A DNA stretch of 13,774 bases from Candidatus Scatoplasma merdavium (lineage in GTDB: Bacteria > Bacillota_I > Bacilli_A > RFN20 > CAG-288). The notes under the pieces were generated by a model. That model was not told the origin of the DNA. It worked only from the letters and a program-made list of their open reading frames with translations, and ran no database searches. Below, piece by piece: positions 1 through 7,561 of the stretch. A program made the translations under genes and the position numbers. Positions within the stretch are counted from its first letter, which is position 1, and each line of letters begins with the position of its first letter. The DNA lies in NCBI GenBank assembly GCA_017694135.1, contig JADING010000090.1, positions 1 through 13,774 on the forward strand. The letters run 5' to 3'.

Positions 1-1
1 A

Positions 2-700
2 TACAAAATTGCGGGTTTTGAAAAGGCTGAATTTGTAAAAGATAACCAAAGCGTAAAGCTAGAGGGAGAAAGCAAGGGTTCAAAAGGCGATTTTATTTTT
101 ACAATTTACGATGATCAAGGAAAAGTCTTAACTAAAGCGATGTTAGATATGAAATCGGAAGATCCGAATTCTGTTAACAAGAAAACTAACGAGTTCTATT
201 TAAAGCAGCTCGATAATAACAGAAAGAAGAAAGAGTGCCAGTACGCTATTTTGGTAAGTGAGTTGGAAGAAAAGGCATCTAACGATGTGCCTATTAGGAA
301 AGTAGGGGATTACAAGGATATGTACATTGTACGCCCGGCTTACATGATTTCTTTTCTTTCGATGATTTATTCTCTTTCTAGGAAGTTTTCTTACTTGCTT
401 AACAAGGATTACTCTTATGAAACTGAGATGAAAGAAAGCAAGGAAATTATCTCAGAATTTGAGAGTTTTAAAAAGACTTATTTAGATGATCCTCTCAAAA
501 GAATCAAGAATGAGGTAGACAATATCTTAAAGCAGAATTCCGATATAAAATCCGCTTGCGATAGCATTGTTAAGGCAAATCAAAAAATTGACGATAGCAT
601 TAACAACCTCATCAATAAACTCATCGAGCAAGCCAAAGAAAAGATTGAAAGATTCGACATTAAAAAGATAGGTAGGAAACTTGAGAAATTAAATGGTTAA
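2..700 (+). CDS. DUF2130-family protein, C-terminal part (5' end outside window)
   Basis: The frame is open through the left edge, so this is the C-terminal ~232 residues of a longer protein. The ATG at 140 is internal and not the start. The visible part matches my memory of the DUF2130 family: a GSKGDFIF segment, then an LDMKSE segment, a lysine-rich NRKKKECQYAILVS stretch, a MYIVRPAYMISFLSMI segment and a long charged helical C-terminus (coiled coil from about codon 100). Family members are usually about 400-450 residues and their function is not established. The GD...DMK arrangement resembles a PD-(D/E)xK nuclease core, but that is my inference. The gene ends at TAA and is followed by a hairpin terminator shared with the convergent gene. 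Confidence 0.85.
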   Translation, partial: YKIAGFEKAEFVKDNQSVKLEGESKGSKGDFIFTIYDDQGKVLTKAMLDMKSEDPNSVNKKTNEFYLKQLDNNRKKKECQYAILVSELEEKASNDVPIRKVGDYKDMYIVRPAYMISFLSMIYSLSRKFSYLLNKDYSYETEMKESKEIISEFESFKKTYLDDPLKRIKNEVDNILKQNSDIKSACDSIVKANQKIDDSINNLINKLIEQAKEKIERFDIKKIGRKLEKLNG

Positions 701-755
701 TTAAGTTTAAGAATACGTTGTTTCTAAATCGCAATTAGTTTACGAAACAAAAATA

Positions 756-779
756 AAAAAGCAGCCGAAGCTGCTTTTT
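756..779. terminator. Bidirectional intrinsic terminator between DUF2130 gene and EF-G-like gene
   Basis: A perfect 10-bp stem, AAAAAGCAGC pairing with GCTGCTTTTT around a CGAA loop, has A-rich and T-rich flanks on both sides. It can therefore end transcription from both convergent genes. It lies directly beyond the stop codon of the minus-strand gene (781-783) and about 55 bases after the stop of the plus-strand gene. Confidence 0.88.
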
Positions 780-780
780 A

Positions 781-2835
781 TTATTGCTTGTGAGCTTGAA
801 TTATTTTTTCCGCTAATTCTTTCGGGACTTTGTTATAAGTGTCAAACGACATATTGAAGAAACCTGTTCCGCGAGTCAAGGACTTTAAGTCGTTAGCGTA
901 TTCGAGAATTTCAGCTTCAGGTATTGATGCGGCAATGTTGAAGCTTCCATCTTGATCTTCTTCGGTTGATGAAATCTTAGCGCGGCGCTTAGATAAGTCA
1001 GAGAGAACAGAACCTATGAATTCCTGCGGGACATTGATAACTATCTTATTGTAAGGCTCAAGCAAGACCGGTTCGCATTTCATATACGCTTCTCTGAAAG
1101 CTTGAATAGCGGCGTTTTTGAATGCGAGTTCGTTAGAGTCGACGCGGTGCTCTTTTCCATCGTAGACATCAGCGTGGACGTTGAGGACTGGAGCTTGGAC
1201 TAACGAACCGTGTTGCATAGCTTCTAAGAAGCCTTTCTCAATAGCCGGGAAGTAACCGGAAGAAATGTGCCCACCTGTTACTGAAGAGGTGAAATAAGTG
1301 TGATCAGCGGGTTCGAATCTCATGTTAACAACACCGTAGAAGCCTGAACCGCCAGATTGCTTGATGTATCTTCCTTCGGCTTCAGCTGAAGCAGTGATAG
1401 TTTCACGGTAAGAAATTTTCTTAGCTTCAGTCTTAAAGTTGAGTTTGTAGTCACTTCTAAGGCAATCTAAGACGTAGTTTAAATGAGAGGAAGTTGTTCC
1501 ACCAATGAGGATTTGGCCAGTGGTTTCATTTCTTTCAAGATAGATAGTAGGATCTTCATATTGGAGCTTTTCAACTGCCGGGAAGAGCTTATCTGAGTCG
1601 TTTTTAGAAGCGGGGATAATACCTAAAAAATAGGTGGGAGTAGGGTACTTGACCGGTTTGTATTTTAGTTTCTTACCTTGTTCGCAAAGGGTGTAACCTA
1701 AGCGAATCATATCGAGTTTATTAAATGCGCCTATATCTCCAGCACTTACTTCTTCTACTGGGGTGAATTTGTTTCCACAGACGCTGAATAAGGAAGTAAT
1801 ACGGACTGTTTCGTTGATGTTAGGACAATACAAGGTATCACCTAATTTGAGGGAGCCAGAATTTACTTTAAATATGGAAGTTAAACCTTGATAGGTAGAA
1901 TATGTGTTTTTAAACACGTAAAGAGTTGTGGGTTCGTTGACGTCTGTTTTAATATCAATTTCATTTCCTTTTTCATCGATGGCTTGGTAAGGTTTCAAGT
2001 CAGCCGGTGAAGGGAAGTAGTCTATAAGCATATTTAACAAAGTTAAAATGCCGATATCTTTGCTTGCTGAACCAACTAAAACTGGATAAAGATCAGCTTC
2101 TAATACGCCGGTGCGAAGTCCGGTTTTAATTTCTTCTTTAGTGAGGGTTTCACCTGAGAAGAACTTTTCTAGCAATGAATCGTCAGTGGTGGCGACAGCT
2201 TCGCAAAGGGTATTGTGCAATTCGAATATCTTAGCGCGTTTGTCTTCGTAAATGACATCGTCTTCACAAGTGACACCGTTGTACTTTTGAGCTTTTAGCT
2301 CAACTACGTTAACAAATCCGTCGAAGTTTTCTTTTCTTCCGATTGGGTAGGAGAAAGGAATGCATTTCTTTCCTCCTAATTTAGCGCAGATTTCTTCGAA
2401 TAGTTCATCGAAATTGACGTTTTCTTTATCCATCTTATTTACAAAAATGAAGATAGGAACACCGCGCTTTTTAAGCATATTAAAGTGTTTAACTGTTCCG
2501 TTTTGAACACCTTTTGAAGCGTCGATAACTAAAACTGCTCCTTTGATTAAACGCGTGACGCCGAGAATTTCGTAAACGAAATCATCGTTACCTGGTAGAT
2601 CTAGCAAGTTTAGTTTATATCCATCTTTTTCAATTGGGACTATTGAAGTTTGAATTGATGAAAGACGTTTTTTCTCTTCGTCTAAATAGTCAGAGATAGT
2701 GTTTTTCGTTTCGATTGAACCTTGTTTATCAATCAGGCCAGCTTTGTAAGCCAAAGCTTCGGTCAACGTAGTTTTTCCGCTCGATTGGTGACCTAAAATT
2801 GCAATGTTGCGGATGTTTTTGGGAGCATAATTCAT
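781..2835 (-). CDS. EF-G-like translational GTPase (EF-G2 type)
   Basis: This is a 684-residue protein with the full EF-G domain order and close to usual EF-G length. The GTPase domain has the P-loop GHQSSGKT (15-22), a switch II DLPGNDDF (79-86), NKMD (133-136) and a GSAS G5 motif. Domain II, domain III, domain IV with HRVDSNELAFKNAA (from residue 563) and a C-terminal domain V follow. In canonical EF-G, switch II reads DTPGH with a catalytic His; here that position is Asn83, and the switch I RGITI motif is replaced by KRLSSIQ. Both changes point to the EF-G2/EF-G-like subfamily rather than the housekeeping fusA, which normally sits in the str operon. Its role is not settled. GGAGGAA lies 5 bases upstream of the ATG. 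It is transcribed alone, divergently from valS. Confidence 0.9.
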   Translation of the reverse strand: MNYAPKNIRNIAILGHQSSGKTTLTEALAYKAGLIDKQGSIETKNTISDYLDEEKKRLSSIQTSIVPIEKDGYKLNLLDLPGNDDFVYEILGVTRLIKGAVLVIDASKGVQNGTVKHFNMLKKRGVPIFIFVNKMDKENVNFDELFEEICAKLGGKKCIPFSYPIGRKENFDGFVNVVELKAQKYNGVTCEDDVIYEDKRAKIFELHNTLCEAVATTDDSLLEKFFSGETLTKEEIKTGLRTGVLEADLYPVLVGSASKDIGILTLLNMLIDYFPSPADLKPYQAIDEKGNEIDIKTDVNEPTTLYVFKNTYSTYQGLTSIFKVNSGSLKLGDTLYCPNINETVRITSLFSVCGNKFTPVEEVSAGDIGAFNKLDMIRLGYTLCEQGKKLKYKPVKYPTPTYFLGIIPASKNDSDKLFPAVEKLQYEDPTIYLERNETTGQILIGGTTSSHLNYVLDCLRSDYKLNFKTEAKKISYRETITASAEAEGRYIKQSGGSGFYGVVNMRFEPADHTYFTSSVTGGHISSGYFPAIEKGFLEAMQHGSLVQAPVLNVHADVYDGKEHRVDSNELAFKNAAIQAFREAYMKCEPVLLEPYNKIVINVPQEFIGSVLSDLSKRRAKISSTEEDQDGSFNIAASIPEAEILEYANDLKSLTRGTGFFNMSFDTYNKVPKELAEKIIQAHKQ

Positions 2836-2865
2836 ACTGTTTCCTCCGTGAAAGTGCTTACATAC

Positions 2866-2894
2866 ATTATAGCTTATTTACATTTAGTTGAATA
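2866..2894 (-). promoter_or_regulatory. Promoter of the EF-G-like gene
   Basis: On the minus strand a perfect -10 TATAAT (2866-2871) sits 30 bases upstream of the ATG. With a 17-base spacer the -35 would be TATTCA (2889-2894), a weak match to TTGACA. The -35 abuts the -35 of the divergent valS promoter, so the two promoters are back to back. Confidence 0.6.
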
Positions 2895-2895
2895 G

Positions 2896-2924
2896 TTGAA
2901 AGGAATAAAATTATTTGCTAGATT
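2896..2924 (+). promoter_or_regulatory. Promoter of the valS T-box transcript
   Basis: The -35 is TTGAAA (2896-2901), the spacer is 17 bases, and the -10 is TAGATT (2919-2924) preceded by TGC, an extended -10. The predicted start near 2930 coincides with the first pairing bases of T-box Stem I, which supports the assignment. Confidence 0.7.
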
Positions 2925-2928
2925 ATCT

Positions 2929-3100
2929 TTGTCTTGTAAAAGAGGTCAATTTACTTTTTAGCGAGCCGGCCAAAGGTGAAAGTACGGTATTTAAATTCTC
3001 TTGTAGTCAGAGACGGAACAAATAATATCTTTAATTGAGATCTCAGAGTGCGCTTATGCGAATTAGGGTGGTACCGCGATAATTCGTCCCTAAGGAGGTC
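2929..3100 (+). promoter_or_regulatory. T-box leader (tRNA-Val sensing) of valS
   Basis: T-box RNAs bind an uncharged tRNA and raise expression of the matching synthetase. Stem I can be drawn from the sequence: base helix 2929-2935 with 3010-3016, AAGAG (2940-2944) with CTCTT (2998-3002), AATTTA (2948-2953) with TAAATT (2992-2997), an AG-bulge-like AGCGAG (2960-2965), and an apical GGTGAAAG (2975-2982) closed by CCG/CGG. The specifier-loop side reads GTAGTCA (3003-3009); GTC (3006-3008) or GTA (3003-3005) are both valine codons. The T-box sequence is AGGGTGGTACCGCG (3065-3078). The antiterminator pairs TTAGGG (3063-3068) with CCCTAA (3088-3093) around the UGGUACC bulge. A T-run follows (3101-3106), but no good terminator stem is visible. 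Confidence 0.93.
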
Positions 3101-3126
3101 TTTTTTGTTTTTAAGGAGATGTAAGA

Positions 3127-5706
3127 ATGAATAATATGGAGAAAAATTACGACCACAAGCAAGTTGAAGAAAACAAGTTTGAGAAGTGGTTAAAAGATGG
3201 GTATTTTGAAGCGAGTGGAGATCCTTCTGATCCGCGTCCGCGTTTTTCAATGATATTGCCGCCTCCCAATATCACTGGAGTCTTGCATATTGGTCACGCT
3301 TTAGATACCACCATCTATGATATTTTTGCTAGGTATAAAAAGCTCAATGGATACGATGTTTACTTCTGCCCTGGTACCGATCACGCCGGTATCGCTACCC
3401 AAGCTAAAGTCGAAGGGCTTTTAAAAGAAAAGGGGATAAGCAGATACGATCTAGGAAGAGAGAAGTTCATTGAGAAAGTTTACGAATGGAGAAATAGCAC
3501 TTCTTCTACCATTCACAATCAATGGAAGGCTCTCGGTATAGGAATGGATTTTAAAAACGAAGCTTTTACTTTGGATGAAAGAACTACTTTGTCGGTTAAG
3601 AAAGTTTTTAAACAGCTTTATGATGAAGGTTTGATTTATCAAGGAGAAAGAATTATTAACTGGGATGTTGAACTTCAGACTGCTCTTTCTAACATTGAAG
3701 TTGAACACAAGGATATACCAGGGAAGTTCTACTACTTTAAATATCGTTTAGCCGATGAACCGGATAAGTACTTTGAAATAGCAACAACGCGTCCTGAGAC
3801 GATGTTTGGCGATGTCTGCGTCGTATTTAATCCGAAAGATAAGCGTTACCAAGGCTATGAAGGTAAATACGTTATAAATCCAGCTAATGGAGAAAAGATT
3901 ATTATGATTGCCGACAGTTATGTCGATATAAATTTTGGTACTGGCTTAATGAAGTGCACTCCGGCTCACGACCCTAACGATTTCAATATTGCTAAGCGCC
4001 ATAATTTGAAGATGCCTATCTGTATGAATAAGGATGGAACTATGAATGAACTAGCTGGAAAATACAGCGGGCAAGATCGTTTTGCTTGCCGCGATAATCT
4101 AGTTAAAGATATTGAAGCTAGAGGCGATTTAATTAAGATTGAAGATATCGTTCACTCGGTTGGGCATTCTGAGCGCTCTCATACCATTGTTGAGCCGTAT
4201 TTGTCCAAGCAGTGGTTTATTAAAATGAAGCCTTTAGCTGATGCGGTATTAGAGCTTCAATCTCACAAAGATACTAAGATTAACTTCTTCCCGCACCGCT
4301 TTGAAAAGACTTTTGTCAATTGGCTTAAGAACACTGAGGATTGGTGTATTTCTCGTCAACTTTGGTGGGGGCATAGAATTCCAATTTACAAAAACAAAGA
4401 GACTGGTGAATTAATCTGTTCAATTGAAGATTTACCTAAAGACAAATACGAACAAGATCCTGATGTTTTAGATACTTGGTTTTCCTCTGGTTTGTCTCCT
4501 TTTGTCTTGTGTCACTGGCCCGATACTGAAGATCCTTATTTTAAGCGTTATTTCCCGTTAGACTTGATGATAACTGGTTATGATATTCTCTTCTTCTGGG
4601 TCGCTAGAATGGGATTTGATGCTGTTCATTTCACTACAAAGCTACCTTTTAAGAATTGCTTCTTGCACGGTTTGGTTCGCGATGAAAAGGGCAGAAAGAT
4701 GTCAAAGTCTTTAGGTAATGGTATTGATCCAATTGAAGTTATCAATAAGTATGGTGTCGATTCTTTGCGCTACGCCTTAGCTACTTCGGTTACTCCGGGA
4801 TTAGATATGTCTTTCGGTTATGAGAAAATTAAACAGGCCCACGTTTTCTTAAATAAGATTTGGAACGCATCGAGATTCGTTATCATGAATTTCTATGAAG
4901 GATTTGTTCCGAAAGACGTTTCTTCAATCAAGTTGAATTCCATCGATCAATACCTTTTTAAGAATTTAGATGAAACTATTAAAAACGTCCGTAAAAATTT
5001 CGATAAATACGAACTCGGACAAGCGGCTAATTACCTTTATAACTTCATTTATGATGTCTTCTGTTCCAATTATATCGAATGCGTAAAGGCCGATTTGAAT
5101 TCCGATAGAAGGGATGATGTATTATCTATCCTTTACTACGTTTTAAAACAAGTCCTTGTCTGTATATTCCCTTACGCTCCATTTATTGCTGAAGAAATAT
5201 ATTCTTACTTGCCTAACGCTAAGAAATCCATTTATGAAGAAAGTTATCCTAAGCCTTCAAAGAGAAGATATTTAAAGGCGAAATATGGCGAAATTGCTGT
5301 TGATGCTATAAAAGAAATACGCAAGTTTAAAGCAGACAACAAACTCGCTTTGACTTTCAAAGTAGATGCGGAAGTATACGCCAAGAAGTCTTTAGCAAAA
5401 GAACTTGAACCGTACTTAACTTGTGTCGGCTTCTTATCTTCGTATAAATTGGTAGATAAACCAACTTCGACATTCCGTTTCTTCGGTAATGAATTTGCCA
5501 TTCACGTTTACTCAGAAAAGGCAGAAAACGCACTGAAAAAGAGAGTTGAAGAACGAATTGAAGAATTAAAGAAGGAACTTGAACGTTCCGCCAAGATCTT
5601 ATCTAATCCGAACTTTATTGCTAAAGCACCGAAAGAAAAAGTTGAATTAGAGAAGCAAAAACAAGCTAAGTATCAAGCTGAACTCGACTCGTATCTTAAG
5701 AATTAA
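3127..5706 (+). CDS. valS: Valyl-tRNA synthetase (ValRS)
   Basis: A cytoplasmic class Ia synthetase that charges tRNA-Val and edits mischarged threonine. At 859 residues it is close to the family's usual ~880. The Rossmann active site has HIGH at 54-57 within PPPNITGVLHIGHA and KMSKS at 524-528. The GTDHAGIATQ segment is typical of ValRS rather than IleRS. The CP1 editing domain shows TTRPETMFGD (220-229) and GTGLMKCTPAHDPNDF (271-286). An anticodon-binding helical domain follows, and the last ~70 residues form the lysine/glutamate-rich coiled-coil arm characteristic of ValRS. AAGGAG (3113-3118) lies 8 bases before the first ATG, which favours it over the ATG three codons later. The gene is under T-box control and is monocistronic, ending in a strong terminator. 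Confidence 0.98.
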   Translation: MNNMEKNYDHKQVEENKFEKWLKDGYFEASGDPSDPRPRFSMILPPPNITGVLHIGHALDTTIYDIFARYKKLNGYDVYFCPGTDHAGIATQAKVEGLLKEKGISRYDLGREKFIEKVYEWRNSTSSTIHNQWKALGIGMDFKNEAFTLDERTTLSVKKVFKQLYDEGLIYQGERIINWDVELQTALSNIEVEHKDIPGKFYYFKYRLADEPDKYFEIATTRPETMFGDVCVVFNPKDKRYQGYEGKYVINPANGEKIIMIADSYVDINFGTGLMKCTPAHDPNDFNIAKRHNLKMPICMNKDGTMNELAGKYSGQDRFACRDNLVKDIEARGDLIKIEDIVHSVGHSERSHTIVEPYLSKQWFIKMKPLADAVLELQSHKDTKINFFPHRFEKTFVNWLKNTEDWCISRQLWWGHRIPIYKNKETGELICSIEDLPKDKYEQDPDVLDTWFSSGLSPFVLCHWPDTEDPYFKRYFPLDLMITGYDILFFWVARMGFDAVHFTTKLPFKNCFLHGLVRDEKGRKMSKSLGNGIDPIEVINKYGVDSLRYALATSVTPGLDMSFGYEKIKQAHVFLNKIWNASRFVIMNFYEGFVPKDVSSIKLNSIDQYLFKNLDETIKNVRKNFDKYELGQAANYLYNFIYDVFCSNYIECVKADLNSDRRDDVLSILYYVLKQVLVCIFPYAPFIAEEIYSYLPNAKKSIYEESYPKPSKRRYLKAKYGEIAVDAIKEIRKFKADNKLALTFKVDAEVYAKKSLAKELEPYLTCVGFLSSYKLVDKPTSTFRFFGNEFAIHVYSEKAENALKKRVEERIEELKKELERSAKILSNPNFIAKAPKEKVELEKQKQAKYQAELDSYLKN

Positions 5707-5709
5707 TGG

Positions 5710-5736
5710 AAGGGATAGACTATCTATCCCTTTTTT
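5710..5736 (+). terminator. Intrinsic terminator of valS
   Basis: AAGGGATAGA pairs perfectly with TCTATCCCTT around a CTA loop (5710-5732), and T residues run on from there to 5736. It begins four bases after the valS stop codon and separates valS from the next unit. Confidence 0.93.
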
Positions 5737-5789
5737 CTTGTCTAAAACTCTCCTCCATTTCTCCTATTTAGTTTTGAAAGGAGTTACTT

Positions 5790-5972
5790 ATGCGAGAATT
5801 AAATATCAACGAAATGAAAGAGTGCAAAGGCGGAGAGGCTTTGACTTTAGCAGCGGTAATGGCTGTGATGGTAATAGCGATAGTTGTAGTAATGTGCTAC
5901 CGCTTTTTTGCGAGTCCTGAAGGTCAGATTTCATTGCCAGGTGGATACGAATTTGAATGGGGTAACAAATAG
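5790..5972 (+). CDS. Small peptide with double-glycine leader and one transmembrane helix
   Basis: I do not recognise a named family for this 60-residue product. The first 15 residues, MRELNINEMKECKGG, look like the double-glycine leaders removed by C39-peptidase ABC transporters from class II bacteriocins and peptide pheromones. A hydrophobic segment follows (residues ~17-41, rich in A, V, M, I), then a polar tail ending LPGGYEFEWGNK. Coding is supported by a strong SD, AAAGGAG (5777-5783), 6 bases before the ATG, and by its TAG stop overlapping the GTG start of radC by one base. No transporter, immunity gene or kinase is visible in the window. It could instead be a small membrane protein whose GG is coincidental. 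Confidence 0.75.
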   Translation: MRELNINEMKECKGGEALTLAAVMAVMVIAIVVVMCYRFFASPEGQISLPGGYEFEWGNK

Positions 5973-6661
5973 TGTCAATTTCTAAGTTACCACCTGAATT
6001 AAAGCCTAGAGAGAAGGCTATAGCACAGGGCATTGCTTCTTTATCCGATGTTGAATTGTTGGCTTTGATTCTTCAGTCTGGTTACCACAATTGCGATGCT
6101 TTAGACTTAGCAAAACAAACTTTGGAGGCATTAAATGGACTTTCTGGTTTGCTTAAAGCTAATCCGATAGACTTAAAAATTAAAGGGATAAAAAAAGCTA
6201 AATCACTCAAGCTTCTTGCGGTCGCTGAGTGTTGTAAAAGAATATTTTCAGCATCGCAAAAATTTCAAGAAAAATACAAAAATCCCTTTGAAATACCAGA
6301 AGTATTTGGAAGAGACCTCCGCTACCAAGATAGGGAAATACTCCGTATGGTGATGTTAGATAAAAACCATCGTCTTATACAGTTTAAAGATATTTCTCAA
6401 AACGATGAAAAAGAGACGAAGGTAAATGTAGTAAACGCAGTAAAAGCTGCTATTAACGCTTCATCTAGCTACGTATATTTGCTCCATAATCATCCATCGG
6501 GGATATGTAAGCCTTCGGAAGATGATGTTATTGCTACTAAAATAATTAAAACAAACCTTGCTATTATTGGAGTAAATCTTCTCGATCACTTTATTGTTTC
6601 TGGTGATAAATACTATTCTTTTGCCGGTAAAAACAGCTTCAGTTTTAAGGAAAATAATTAG
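5972..6661 (+). CDS. radC: RadC/UPF0758 JAB-domain protein
   Basis: This 229-residue protein has normal length for the family. The N-terminus carries the PPELKPREK...LSDVELLALIL region and a helix-hairpin-helix-like part (KIKGIKKAKSLKLLA). The C-terminal JAB/MPN domain has HNHPSG (172-177) and PSEDD, giving zinc ligands His172, His174 and Asp185 with Ser182 correctly spaced. Where typical RadC has the PRE(V/I) glutamate, this protein appears to have Asn155 (VVNAVKAA), and the usual GT...V-PRE region is divergent. The start is GTG, sharing its G with the TAG stop of the upstream peptide gene; the SD is weak, so translational coupling is likely. The cellular role of RadC is unclear despite its DNA-repair name. 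Confidence 0.93.
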   Translation: MSISKLPPELKPREKAIAQGIASLSDVELLALILQSGYHNCDALDLAKQTLEALNGLSGLLKANPIDLKIKGIKKAKSLKLLAVAECCKRIFSASQKFQEKYKNPFEIPEVFGRDLRYQDREILRMVMLDKNHRLIQFKDISQNDEKETKVNVVNAVKAAINASSSYVYLLHNHPSGICKPSEDDVIATKIIKTNLAIIGVNLLDHFIVSGDKYYSFAGKNSFSFKENN

Positions 6662-6871
6662 TAAATACTTGAGCTTTCACAGAGGTTTTAATAATTTAAA
6701 AGAATGTAACTCTAAACATAAATTTAGCGTGGACATAGTTGATATTTGTTTACAAATCTATCTGTATAAGTTTTAACCTTATTAATAGTTTATTTATCGT
6801 GTCTTAATATAGGTCATAATTTGTTGTATTTTGGAGAATGATTAAGAAGGCAAAAACTAAAAAAACTATAT

Positions 6872-7464
6872 AAGAGGTAACATCCTTTTGATTATATTTG
6901 CAATTCTGAGTTTATGAAGAAACATTACGACACATTACATTTAGAGTTTAATAATGCCAGCATTTTCTCTTCGTGCTCATTACAAACTGTTGTTTTACAC
7001 TCATCATCGTTTTTGGTTAAACTGCTCATTAATCTCAGTTTTAAACTTCATTGCCACAGTAAAACTTACGATAACAAGGAGAGTGTATATAGAATGATGA
7101 ATTCTATAAAAGATTGCAAAATAGCAAAATAATTGATCCCTCGTTGTCTGATATTTGGAAAAGAAATGGAAATGAATTTAAGGATTGATAGCCGTTTTGT
7201 TGATATGAAGGTTGGAACAAAGCGAAAGATAGATATGTTAATTTTATCAATGAAAACAAGAACAAAAAAATTTTATTTCTGTAATTTGGCGTAGGAATGA
7301 ATACTCCTTCAATTATCAAATTTCCTTTCATGAAAATGACTTATGAATTTAAGAGAGTTTTTTATATACCAATCAATATCAATCGGTCTTATGTCCCTGA
7401 AGAAATTGAGGGGAAATCGCTAATTATTTAGGATGAAATTTTTAAAATTATCAATGCTTTATAA
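6872..7464 (+). pseudogene. Decayed sirtuin (SIR2 family, probably class M/SirTM) gene
   Basis: No intact gene is present, but a sirtuin C-terminal half can be read through stops and frame changes. In the frame of 7052-7132 it reads CHSKTYDNKESVYRMM. A TAA (7130-7132) is followed in the same frame by LIPRCLIFGKEMEMNLRIDS. A one-base loss near 7203 shifts to EGWNKAKDRYVNF. TAA (7282-7284) interrupts the expected ELGVG, then FGVGMNTPSIIKFPF follows, with TAG (7429-7431) and a final TAA (7462-7464). The second zinc Cys pair has become CxxF. Upstream, FVLITN and YDTL fragments extend it to about 6872, and weaker traces reach ~6690, for a total near the family's ~290 codons. In intact genomes such sirtuins often accompany macrodomain and lipoylation genes; none is seen here. 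6662-6871 holds nothing else I recognise. Confidence 0.8.
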
Positions 7465-7561
7465 CTGTAGATTTTAATACTGAAAACTATACGATGCATT
7501 AAGTGATTATAAAATAATAGGTAATTATTTAAAGTTTAGTATATACTTTAAGCAGGGGCCT

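Noticed and set aside
3127..5706. Use of TGA as Trp (Mycoplasma-type code), suggested by the 16S signatures
   Set aside because: valS uses TGG for Trp with no internal TGA, and TGA serves as the stop in the GIY-YIG gene and the methyltransferase remnant.
6925..7029. Minus-strand 34-codon frame with three Cys and many acidic residues
   Set aside because: It lies opposite the decayed sirtuin sequence, has no good SD, and the plus strand explains the composition better.
6914..7132. 72-codon plus-strand frame in the radC to Sel1 gap
   Set aside because: Its last third is sirtuin sequence in frame and its start is an internal Met, so it is a piece of the pseudogene and not a gene.
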